The notes below the pieces were generated by a model. The model was not told the DNA's origin. It saw only the letters and a list, made by a program, of their open reading frames with translations, and ran no database searches. A stretch of DNA of 16,630 nt from an uncultured Rikenellaceae bacterium (GTDB lineage: Bacteria; Bacteroidota; Bacteroidia; Bacteroidales; Rikenellaceae), in assembly GCA_947176715.1 (NCBI GenBank), contig CAMWRR010000010.1, forward strand, positions 1 through 16,630, in the 5' to 3' direction. Shown piece after piece: positions 1-6,404 of this stretch. Position 1 is the stretch's first letter, and every line of letters begins with the position of its first letter. The translations under genes were made by a program, and so were the position numbers.

Positions 1-765
1 CTCCTGGAAATGTCGGTGATTGTTTGCATCGGTTAGGGCGGGAGAGGCAATCGAGCCGTCTGACATATATTTTATAGCGCAGACATAGAACATCAGCTCC
101 GATACGATTCCCACACTATCGTTCCCTCTTGCTTTGAGTTCATATATACGGATGGTGTCGTTATCGAGCGTCCATAAATCTATCTGACTGGCACGTCGGG
201 GAGTCAAGGCATTTGCCTCCGCAACTTTCCCGTCACGGAACAACCCCACTGGCAGTTGCTCATCGACTACAATGCCGTCACGGCTCCACCTCTTGACAAG
301 TTCTCTTTCGAGTACTGCCTCCGGGTTTCTGCTCGGATCGGAGACTTCGCCGCACTCTTGCTTGGGATAGTTTACGGCTAAGGTCCGGCTCTCTATCAGT
401 TTTGCCATACCGTCCACCTCGGATTCCCTCTTTTTGGCGACATCGAACCATGAATATCCCCGCTTAAAGCCGGCTACCCTCATCAGAAAACGGTTATAGT
501 GCGCTTTCTGTGCATCGTTTTCATATCGAGGCTCTTCCCAGTCGAGCACTACGCTCGCAATGTCTTGAATCGCCGCCTTGATTGTGACTATCCAACCCTC
601 GAATGCGGAGCTGTCGTTCTGCATGTTCTTTACCACGCCCTTGCCGTTTATCTTTAGGTAAAGGGTCTCGCCTTTAATGTTGAAATCTATTGCAGAGGGT
701 AGCTTGGCTGACGGAACAAGGGCTCTCAGGCTTTTGAGAATTTGAGTTTTGTTCATTGTATTCAT
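1..765 (-). CDS. Partial PD-(D/E)XK nuclease-like protein of unknown function (C-terminus beyond window)
   Basis: An uninterrupted 255-codon reading frame runs from an ATG at 765 to the left edge, so the C-terminus is missing. A second in-frame ATG lies three codons in (754-756). Near the end of the visible part, QIDLW (Asp196) is followed 13 residues later by YELKA (Glu209, Lys211) and then a helix-like stretch SELMFYVCAIKYM. The D-x(n)-E-x-K spacing and the strand-strand-helix order resemble the catalytic core of PD-(D/E)XK nuclease folds. This is motif recognition only, and no family was confirmed. No signal peptide is visible, so a cytoplasmic location is likely. The start lies only 4 nt beyond the stop of the secreted-protein gene upstream, so the two are probably cotranscribed and perhaps translationally coupled. 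The role is unknown; DNA cleavage, defence or recombination would all be guesses. Confidence 0.72.
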   Translation of the reverse strand, partial: MNTMNKTQILKSLRALVPSAKLPSAIDFNIKGETLYLKINGKGVVKNMQNDSSAFEGWIVTIKAAIQDIASVVLDWEEPRYENDAQKAHYNRFLMRVAGFKRGYSWFDVAKKRESEVDGMAKLIESRTLAVNYPKQECGEVSDPSRNPEAVLERELVKRWSRDGIVVDEQLPVGLFRDGKVAEANALTPRRASQIDLWTLDNDTIRIYELKARGNDSVGIVSELMFYVCAIKYMSDGSIASPALTDANNHRHFQE

Positions 766-769
766 TGGA

Positions 770-1300
770 TTAATTGTTTTCTGTTTGTTCTTTGTTTTTC
801 GTAGGATATAAAGAGATGTCCAAAGTTTGGGACCCAAATAATAGGCCACCGCTTATCAGCATCCGGATGCCATTTTTTGATAAATCACGAGAATCTTTAT
901 ATTTTATTCCATCCTTATTTGAAAATTCACTTAATTTGGTTTTAGTGTATATGACAACATCACTTAAACTTCTTAAGTCAGTACCCGAATAGACATATCT
1001 TCCATCGCTAAGTTGTTTCTTATAATAGCATAAGATTACCATATCTAATTGTCCGATAGAGAATGCCAGACCATAAAGTCTTTTTCCTAAATCATCATAA
1101 CCATAGCCGATTTTCATACCACTTTTAGTCTCTTTAGATGCTGCACTAAGGGCAATTTGTGCCAATAATGGTACATTATTAAATTTGCAAGAGACTGAAT
1201 CGTAATCGCAATAGACTTGTATGAATTCCGATTTATCCGATTGAGCCGACAAGCTAAACCCAGACAATAACATGAATGTCAGCAGAATAAGTTTTTTCAT
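770..1300 (-). CDS. Small secreted protein, paralog 1 of a tandem family (unknown function)
   Basis: This encodes 176 residues with a clear Sec signal peptide: Lys-Lys start, hydrophobic core, LSAQ at residues 17-20 as the likely signal peptidase I site. There is no lipobox. The mature part has no domain I recognise. It shares with its two upstream neighbours the block QLSDGRYVYSG (residues 96-106), then YTKTKLSEF (118-126) and a C-terminal LYPTKN (164-169). It carries cysteines at 31, 38 and 91. It is the most divergent of the three between residues 25 and 90 and has a slightly longer tail. The start is set by the signal peptide and by the conserved leader ending directly at this ATG. The PD-(D/E)XK-like gene follows after 4 nt. 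Function is unknown; a periplasmic or exported location is inferred from the signal peptide. Confidence 0.8.
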   Translation of the reverse strand: MKKLILLTFMLLSGFSLSAQSDKSEFIQVYCDYDSVSCKFNNVPLLAQIALSAASKETKSGMKIGYGYDDLGKRLYGLAFSIGQLDMVILCYYKKQLSDGRYVYSGTDLRSLSDVVIYTKTKLSEFSNKDGIKYKDSRDLSKNGIRMLISGGLLFGSQTLDISLYPTKNKEQTENN

Positions 1301-1531
1301 AATGGCGAAGTTTTTCGAGTTTATCTCCCAAGCAACCTATGGGAGATTTACGTAAAATGAAAGTGGGTCGCTCACCGTATTGCCCGAAAGCATCGCCGGA
1401 GATTGTATGAATGCACAGTAAGACACACCCATAGCGATGGGTAGTCTCCTGTGCCTTTCTGTACTTATTGAATTGGCGATTCTTCGAGTTTTAAGGCACT
1501 CTCTTTTATTGTCTGCCTTTAAAGGCTTATG
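1301..1531 (-). promoter_or_regulatory. Conserved structured 5' leader, copy 1 (candidate cis-regulatory RNA)
   Basis: About 230 nt between the promoter and the start codon are conserved in three copies in this window. In transcript order it contains four elements. The first is a distal strand at 1489-1471 (ACTCGAAGAATCGCC then AATT). The second is an imperfect long hairpin at 1454-1413 with a GCACAG/CTGTGC base and an ACCCAT/ATGGGT top. The third is a strand at 1397-1382 (GGCGATGCTTTCGGGC) complementary to the distal strand. The fourth is a short hairpin at 1345-1325 (CTCCCA/TGGGAG), after which a proximal near-copy of the distal strand (1320-1301) abuts the ATG. A 65-codon frame crosses the leader but is not kept in register in copy 3, which argues for RNA rather than protein. 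No named RNA family is recognised. Confidence 0.6.
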
Positions 1532-1566
1532 CAAATATAAGCGAATATTGCCATATTTGTTACAAA
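1532..1566 (-). promoter_or_regulatory. Bacteroidetes-type promoter for secreted paralog 1
   Basis: On the minus strand the -7 box TATATTTG (1539-1532) fits TAnnTTTG, and a TTTG at 1566-1563 lies 23 nt upstream. That spacing is at the long end of the accepted range. Both boxes and most of the spacer are repeated before the other two paralogs. Transcription should start a few nt past 1532, giving a leader of about 225 nt. Confidence 0.6.
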
Positions 1567-1688
1567 ACAGAAAATATAATGAAAAATAATGTTATAAATT
1601 GCGATATAGTTGTTCCGGAAAGATTCGCACTTTATTCATCACATCCATGAATATGTAACCGATGTAATGCACGACACTTTAGTTTTCT

Positions 1689-2141
1689 TTAATTTTTTAT
1701 GGGATATAGAAACATGTCTTTATAACCGTCCGCTGTTACATGTATCGCTTTCGAATCATCGAGATGGTTGCTGTCTATGTCTAATCCGTTGTTATGTAAG
1801 AATGAGCTTAATTTGGTTTTAGTGTATATGACAGCAGCCCTATTTTTATCTAAACACTGACCTGAATAAACGTATCTCCCATCGGCTAATTGTCTCTGAT
1901 ACGAACATTTAATTACAAATTGAATATCTTCGTTATTACACTGCACTACATAAAACTTATCATCAGGGAAATAAGCTATGAGTAAATTATCTAACACGTC
2001 TTTTATTTCGTATATTCCTTTTCCTATATTACTTCTATATAAGCATAACCTATATTCACAAGAGGTGTCGTTTCCTTCGGTTTGAGCCGACAGAGTGAGT
2101 CCTGACAGTAACATGAATGTCAGCAAAATAAGTTTTTTCAT
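1689..2141 (-). CDS. Small secreted protein, paralog 2 of a tandem family (unknown function)
   Basis: This encodes 150 residues. The signal peptide is nearly identical to that of paralog 1 and ends in LSAQ at residues 17-20. The mature region of about 130 residues shows QLADGRYVYSG (84-94), YTKTKLSSF (106-114), NNGLD (117-121) and C-terminal FLYPIKN (144-150). Cysteines fall at 28, 33, 68, 79 and 96. The DGRY-YSG block, the YTKT-LS-F block and the terminal YP-KN are the family signature. The segment between signal peptide and signature (about 21-78) has little in common with the neighbours. The gene has its own promoter and leader upstream and is followed by about 120 nt of AT-rich DNA before the promoter of paralog 1. 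No function can be assigned; an exported location is inferred from the signal peptide. Confidence 0.8.
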   Translation of the reverse strand: MKKLILLTFMLLSGLTLSAQTEGNDTSCEYRLCLYRSNIGKGIYEIKDVLDNLLIAYFPDDKFYVVQCNNEDIQFVIKCSYQRQLADGRYVYSGQCLDKNRAAVIYTKTKLSSFLHNNGLDIDSNHLDDSKAIHVTADGYKDMFLYPIKN

Positions 2142-2376
2142 AATGGCGAAGTTTTTCGAGTTCTTCTCCCAAGCAACCTATGGGATGTTTATGTAAAATG
2201 AAAGTGGGTCGCTCACCGTGTCAACTCGAAAGCATCGCCAAACGCTCGCACAAATACACAGTAAGGCGAACCCACTAATAATGAGTCGTCTTCTGTGCCT
2301 TATTGTGCTTATTGAATTGGCGATTCTTCGAGTCTTAAGGCACTCTCTCTTTAATTATTTACCTCTAATGGCTATG
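2142..2376 (-). promoter_or_regulatory. Conserved structured 5' leader, copy 2
   Basis: This has the same architecture as copy 1: distal strand 2333-2315, long hairpin 2298-2256, complementary middle strand 2239-2224, short hairpin 2185-2167, proximal strand 2161-2142 against the ATG. The middle strand ends in TTCGAGT, a full complement to the ACTCGAA of the distal strand. Copies 1 and 3 have TTCGGGC, which still pairs through a G-U. In the long hairpin the top is ACTCA/TGGGT rather than ACCCAT/ATGGGT, so pairing is kept although the bases differ. Confidence 0.6.
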
Positions 2377-2411
2377 CAAATATAGGTGAATATTGCCATA
2401 TTTGTCACAAA
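2377..2411 (-). promoter_or_regulatory. Bacteroidetes-type promoter for secreted paralog 2
   Basis: The -7 box TATATTTG (2384-2377) and a TTTG (2411-2408) are separated by 23 nt on the minus strand. The layout and surrounding bases are the same as in the promoter of paralog 1. Confidence 0.6.
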
Positions 2412-2563
2412 ACATGAAACAGAAAAACAATATTGCATAAGTCGAGTGGTGGCAGTCACGAATAGGTCGATATTCCCTCGCCTTTGAATAATCCGTATTT
2501 TATTCATCATATCCATAAATCAGAGGCTATTTATGTAAGGATTGTCACACGAGACAACAGTTT

Positions 2564-3046
2564 TTAGTCTTCCTTGTTTTTTATCGGATATATGAATACG
2601 TCGTAGAGGGCGCCGTCTATCGTTATCTGTATTGCCTTCGATTCGTCGAAACGGTTGCTATTTGCGTCCAATCCGTTGTTGTACAGGAACGAGCTTAATG
2701 GGGTTTTAGTGTACATGACTATATCTTTTGTTTTATCACGATTTGCATCGGGAGTACTATAGGAATAATAGTAATTGGTAAGTTTGCCTGAATAATAATA
2801 CCTCCCATCAGCAAGCTGTCCGCCATAAAAACAGTCGTAAACTTCTTTTTGTGAGTTTATAATACTATACTTCTTATTATTTGGATAGTAATTTACAGAT
2901 AATTCTTCATTACTAATCATTTGTTTTTCTAATATACCTACAGCAGCTCTGAATACGCATGACTTGTAGGTATAAGTCTGTACATCTTGAGCCGACAAGG
3001 CAAACCCTGACAATAACATGAAAGTCAGCAAAACAAATTTTTTCAT
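2564..3046 (-). CDS. Small secreted protein, paralog 3 of a tandem family (unknown function)
   Basis: This encodes 160 residues with a Sec signal peptide (MKKFVLLTFM, then a hydrophobic core and LSAQ at 17-20). The family signature is present: QLADGRYYYSG (77-87), MYTKTPLSSF (111-120), NNGLD (123-127) and FIYPIKN (151-157). A Tyr/Ser/Asp-rich insert at about residues 90-106 is absent from paralog 2. Cysteines are at 30 and 72. Paralogs 2 and 3 match well over their last 50 residues (SKAI followed by a DG turn and YPIKN), so they are closer to each other than to paralog 1. The 3' flank (about 2490-2563) also resembles the flank of paralog 2 (about 1620-1688), so the duplicated unit included downstream DNA. 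Function is unknown. Confidence 0.8.
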   Translation of the reverse strand: MKKFVLLTFMLLSGFALSAQDVQTYTYKSCVFRAAVGILEKQMISNEELSVNYYPNNKKYSIINSQKEVYDCFYGGQLADGRYYYSGKLTNYYYSYSTPDANRDKTKDIVMYTKTPLSSFLYNNGLDANSNRFDESKAIQITIDGALYDVFIYPIKNKED

Positions 3047-3278
3047 AATGGCGAAATTTTTCGAGTTTTTCTCCCTAAGCGACCGGTAGGAGATTTACTT
3101 TAAACGAGAGAGGGTCGCTCACCGTATAGGCCCGAAAGCATCGCCGAATATTGTATGAATGTACAGTAAGACAACTCATCGAAATGAGTTGTCTTCTGTG
3201 CCTTTTTGTACTTAATTGAATTGGCGATTCTTCGAGTCTCAAGGCACTCTCTTTAATATTTACCTCTAAAGGCTTATG
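3047..3278 (-). promoter_or_regulatory. Conserved structured 5' leader, copy 3
   Basis: The elements are distal strand 3237-3219, long hairpin 3201-3161, middle strand 3145-3130, short hairpin 3092-3071 and proximal strand 3066-3047. The hairpin is the cleanest of the three: AGACAACTCAT and ATGAGTTGTCT form a perfect 11-bp stem around TTCG. Its bases differ from copies 1 and 2 on both arms. The short hairpin changes from CTCCCA/TGGGAG to a CTCC-TA/TAGGGAG version. Confidence 0.6.
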
Positions 3279-3312
3279 CAAATATAAGCCAATTTGCCGT
3301 ATTTGTCACAAA
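3279..3312 (-). promoter_or_regulatory. Bacteroidetes-type promoter for secreted paralog 3
   Basis: The -7 box TATATTTG (3286-3279) and a TTTG (3312-3309) are spaced 22 nt apart on the minus strand. It is otherwise homologous to the other two promoters. Confidence 0.58.
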
Positions 3313-3332
3313 ACCCAAAGTAAAATATCGGT

Positions 3333-3353
3333 ACATGGAAAAATTTTTCGAGT
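3333..3353 (-). repeat. Relic of the leader's start-proximal element
   Basis: On the minus strand this reads ACTCGAAAAATTTTTCC then ATG, closely resembling the proximal strand plus start codon of copy 3 (ACTCGAAAAATTTCGCC then ATT and ATG). Only about 20 codons follow before a stop, and no signal-peptide coding follows. It may be the remains of a fourth unit or a recombination scar just upstream of the array. Confidence 0.35.
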
Positions 3354-3492
3354 TATCGGTGATACATCGATATATAATCGGTTGCATAGAGGTTCCGATA
3401 GTAGAGCTTGTTTATAGTAATATTGTTGATAATTAAGTATTTAAGGTATTGCCGAATAACGATAACACTGTTCCGATAAGGTGAACCCTTAA

Positions 3493-3536
3493 TAAAAACA
3501 AAACCGGCCCGCATCACAGCTTCGATGCGGGCCGGT
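3493..3536 (-). terminator. Intrinsic terminator of the etf-acyl-CoA dehydrogenase operon
   Basis: A 13-bp perfect stem (ACCGGCCCGCATC/GATGCGGGCCGGT, 3503-3515 with 3524-3536) and an 8-nt loop are followed on the minus strand by TTTTGTTTTTATT. It starts about 18 nt past the dehydrogenase stop codon. Confidence 0.88.
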
Positions 3537-3554
3537 CTCCGTTTCACGTATAGC

Positions 3555-5279
3555 TTAGTCTATTCTGAACATGGCTATGTCTTCGGGGGTAGAGCTCTCT
3601 ATATACGCGCGGTGGGCGGTGTTCTTGGCCGCACCGGCCTTGATATAGACGTTTGCGGCGGTGCGGTAGTCGACGCATCCGCATTCGCGTTCGCTCGCTT
3701 CGTAGAGCAAGAGGTAGCCGAGTATTATGTGGCCGGCCATCTCCACGAGACGACGGGCGTGGAAGTCGAGGTACTCGCTGTTGTCGGCGGCTCTCTCCTC
3801 CACGAGCTTGACGGTGGCCTCGTATTCGGCCTTCATGGCTTTGAGGGTGGCGTGTAGCGGGTCGAGGTCGCTATTGTAGGTCATGGCCTCGTACTTGTTC
3901 ATCTGCGCGAGGTAGACACCGGTCGTAACGCCCTTTATGGCCGCTACCACCTGAAGCTGCGAGGTACCCTCGTATATGTTGGTGATACGTGCGTCGCGGG
4001 CCAGACGCTCCACGGGGTAGTCCTTCATGTAGCCGGAGCCGCCGTGTATCTGTATGGCGTCGTAGGTCACCTGATTGCAGTATTCGCTGCTGAAGAGTTT
4101 GAGAAGCGGGGTGTAGGCGTCGGCCAGTTTGTTGAACTCCTTCATCTCGTCGCGCTCCTCTTTCTCTAACTTGCGCTCCTTGCTGATGTGGTAGTAGGCC
4201 TTGTAGACATCTACAAAACGCGATGTCTCGTAGAGCATGGCGCGTGAGGCGAGGGTTTTGGCCTGCATGTTGGTCAACATCTCGTAGACGGGTGCGAACT
4301 CAATGATGGGCTTGCCGAACTGACGACGCTCCTGCGCGTATTTGAGCGCTTCGCGGTAGGCCGCCTCGCTGATGCCGGTGCTCTGTGCGCCGATACCCAG
4401 ACGTGCCGAGTTCATGAGCGCCATGACGTAACGAATAAGGCCCATCTTGGTGTCGCCCACAAGGCGTGCCGGTGCGTCGGTGAAGACCAGCTCGCAGGTG
4501 GGCGAGCCTATGATACCCATCTTGTGCTCTATGCGGCGAACCTTTACGGCCATGTGCTTGCGGTCGTAGACGAAGAGCGAGAGGCCGCGGGCGTCGGTGG
4601 TTCCCTCCTCGGTGCGGGCCAACACCAGCGATATGTCGCCGTCGCCGTTGGTTATGAAGCGTTTGACGCCGTTGAGGAGCCATGTCTTCTTCTCCTCATT
4701 CCATGTGGCTTTGAGCATGACGGCCTGCAGGTCGCTGCCGGCGTCCGGCTCGGTGAGGTCCATGGCGCAGGTCTTGCCGGCGCACACCTGTGGCATGTAT
4801 TCGTCGTTTATCTCGTCGGATGCGAACTCGTGCAACGTCTCGGCGCAGTCCTGCAAGCCCCAGATGTTACCGAAGCCGGCGTCGGCGCGCGATACCAGCT
4901 CGCACGACATTACGTAGGGCACCACGGGGAAGTTGAGGCCGCCCCATTTGCGGGGGAGCGATATGCCGTACACGCCCGCCTCGGTGAGCATGCGGTGGTT
5001 CTCAGCCGTGCCAGAGGCGTATACCACGTGGTCGTCCACCACGCGCGGACCCTCCTTGTCGACACCGTCGGCATTGACGGCGATGGTGTCGCCGCATATC
5101 TCGCCCACTATCTCCAGCACCTTTTTATAGCTGTCGATGGCATCCTCGTAGTCGACGGGGGCGTAATCGTATTTGTCTTTGTCTGCGAAGTTGCGTTCCT
5201 TGAGCGCCACTATCTTCTTCATCAGAGGGTGGTCGAGCTGGAACTGCAGATCCTTATTGTCAAGAAAAAAATTGGCCAT
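3555..5279 (-). CDS. Acyl-CoA dehydrogenase, large (about 570-residue) type
   Basis: This FAD enzyme oxidises acyl-CoA to 2-enoyl-CoA (or runs in reverse) and exchanges electrons with electron-transfer flavoprotein. At 574 residues it is much longer than the usual ~380-residue dehydrogenases. Visible signatures are MDLTEPDAGSD (173-183) and GVKRFITNGDGD (204-215) in the beta domain, then RRQFGKPI (318-325) and IHGGSGYMKDYPVERL (411-426) in the C-terminal helical domain. The catalytic base is likely Glu437 in NIYEGTSQLQ, as in the MCAD-type IYEGT motif. A charged insert at about 355-390 and an extra C-terminal region of about 125 residues (450-574) explain the size. It is last in the operon after etfB and etfA (82-nt gap) and just before a strong terminator. 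The ATG at 5279 is supported by typical N-terminal sequence. Substrate chain length cannot be read from the sequence. Confidence 0.95.
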   Translation of the reverse strand: MANFFLDNKDLQFQLDHPLMKKIVALKERNFADKDKYDYAPVDYEDAIDSYKKVLEIVGEICGDTIAVNADGVDKEGPRVVDDHVVYASGTAENHRMLTEAGVYGISLPRKWGGLNFPVVPYVMSCELVSRADAGFGNIWGLQDCAETLHEFASDEINDEYMPQVCAGKTCAMDLTEPDAGSDLQAVMLKATWNEEKKTWLLNGVKRFITNGDGDISLVLARTEEGTTDARGLSLFVYDRKHMAVKVRRIEHKMGIIGSPTCELVFTDAPARLVGDTKMGLIRYVMALMNSARLGIGAQSTGISEAAYREALKYAQERRQFGKPIIEFAPVYEMLTNMQAKTLASRAMLYETSRFVDVYKAYYHISKERKLEKEERDEMKEFNKLADAYTPLLKLFSSEYCNQVTYDAIQIHGGSGYMKDYPVERLARDARITNIYEGTSQLQVVAAIKGVTTGVYLAQMNKYEAMTYNSDLDPLHATLKAMKAEYEATVKLVEERAADNSEYLDFHARRLVEMAGHIILGYLLLYEASERECGCVDYRTAANVYIKAGAAKNTAHRAYIESSTPEDIAMFRID

Positions 5280-5361
5280 GATAAATTAGGTTGCTTTATG
5301 CGGGCTTTCCCGTGCGGCTTACGTGAGCAGCACTAAAAGACCGCCGATAATTAATTAACGC

Positions 5362-6381
5362 CTACTTGGAGTTCTCCTTATACGATTTTATCATCTTGGG
5401 AATGACGGTGGCTATGTCGCCGGTTATGGCGTAGTCCGCAATCTTGTTGATGGGGGCCTCCGGGTCGGTGTTGATGGAGATTATCATCGACGAGCCGTCC
5501 ATGCCTGCCGTGTGCTGTATCTGTCCCGATATGCCGCATGCTATGTAGAGCTTGGGGCGTACCGTAACACCGGTCTGGCCTATCTGACGCGCGTGGTCGG
5601 TGTATCCGGCGTCGACAGCGGCACGCGATGCGCCGACCTCGCCGCCCAAAACATCGGCCAGCTCGTGCAGAAGCGCGAAATTCTCCTTGGAGCCTACGCC
5701 GTAGCCGCCGGCCACTATCACCGACGCGCCCTTGATGTCTATCTTGCTCTCCTCTATCTGACGCTCTATGATGGTGACCGCCATATCTTCGGGCGATACG
5801 TATTTTTTCCAGTCCACCGTCTTGACCTCCGGTTTGGCGGGAGAGGCCACCGCCTCTTTCTTCATCACGCCCTCGCGTACCGTGGCCATCTGGGGACGGT
5901 GGTCGGGGTTGATGATGGTGGCTATGATGTTGCCGCCGAACGCGGGACGTATCTGGTAGAGCAGGTTCTCGTAGGTCTTGCCGCTCTTGGCATCGGTGTG
6001 TCCGCCTATCTCTAAGCTGGTGCAGTCGGCGGTGAGGCCGCTGTGCAGGGCCGACGATACGCGGGGAGCCAAATCGCGCCCTATCACCGTTGCGCCGAAG
6101 AGGGCTATCTGAGGTTGCTCCTCCTTGAAGATGCCGCAAACTATCGATGCGTGGGGGAGTGTGCGGTAAGGGTCGAGCTCGGGGGCTTCGGCCTTGTGTA
6201 CCACCTCGGCGCCGTAGAGGGCGAGCGTCTCCTCTATGCCTTTCAGATTGTTGCCTATCACGAGCGCTTCGAGGCGGCAACCGAGCTGTGCGGCCAACGA
6301 GCGTCCTTTGGTGAGCAGTTCGAGACTGACATCGGCCACCTTACCGTTGTCGGTCTGGCAATATACGAATATGTTGTTCAT
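5362..6381 (-). CDS. etfA: Electron transfer flavoprotein alpha subunit
   Basis: This is the alpha subunit of the soluble heterodimeric flavoprotein that carries electrons between acyl-CoA dehydrogenase and other redox partners. At 339 residues it has typical length. The N-terminal alpha/beta domain spans about 1-200. The C-terminal FAD domain carries the family signature: VIVAGGYGVGS (221-231), GGEVGASRAAVDAGY (246-260), RQIGQTGVTVRPKLYIACG (265-283), GISGQIQHTAGM (283-294) and the closing INTDPEAPINKIADY (303-317). It starts 23 nt after the etfB stop and ends 82 nt before the dehydrogenase start, consistent with one transcript. The gap before the dehydrogenase holds a small CGGG/CCCG hairpin without a U-tract, so it is not a terminator. 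Confidence 0.96.
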   Translation of the reverse strand: MNNIFVYCQTDNGKVADVSLELLTKGRSLAAQLGCRLEALVIGNNLKGIEETLALYGAEVVHKAEAPELDPYRTLPHASIVCGIFKEEQPQIALFGATVIGRDLAPRVSSALHSGLTADCTSLEIGGHTDAKSGKTYENLLYQIRPAFGGNIIATIINPDHRPQMATVREGVMKKEAVASPAKPEVKTVDWKKYVSPEDMAVTIIERQIEESKIDIKGASVIVAGGYGVGSKENFALLHELADVLGGEVGASRAAVDAGYTDHARQIGQTGVTVRPKLYIACGISGQIQHTAGMDGSSMIISINTDPEAPINKIADYAITGDIATVIPKMIKSYKENSK

Positions 6382-6404
6382 CTTATCGCTTGATTGTTAT
6401 GTGG

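Larger units (their letters stand above)
770..3312 (-). repeat. Three-copy tandem duplication (promoter + leader + secreted gene)
   Basis: Start codons fall at 1300, 2141 and 3046, a period of 841 and then 905 bp. Within each unit the promoter, leader and signal-peptide codons are highly similar at DNA level, while the mature coding part is strongly diverged. Region composition is AT-richer than the flanking etf operon, which suggests an accessory or acquired segment. Confidence 0.7.

Noticed and set aside
1337..1534. 65-codon minus-strand frame inside leader copy 1 (and a similar 68-codon frame at 3075-3281)
   Set aside because: The peptides agree only in part and shift register between copies while the DNA stays similar, which fits a structured RNA leader better than a coding gene.
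3353..3547. 64-codon minus-strand frame after the dehydrogenase gene
   Set aside because: It runs through the operon's terminator hairpin and has no recognisable protein features.
4524..5336. 270-codon plus-strand frame opposite the acyl-CoA dehydrogenase
   Set aside because: It is antisense to a well-supported enzyme gene; length is a by-product of GC-rich codon positions.
5280..5361. Hairpin in the etfA-dehydrogenase gap considered as a terminator or processing site
   Set aside because: The stem is only about 4 bp (CGGG/CCCG) and lacks a U-tract.
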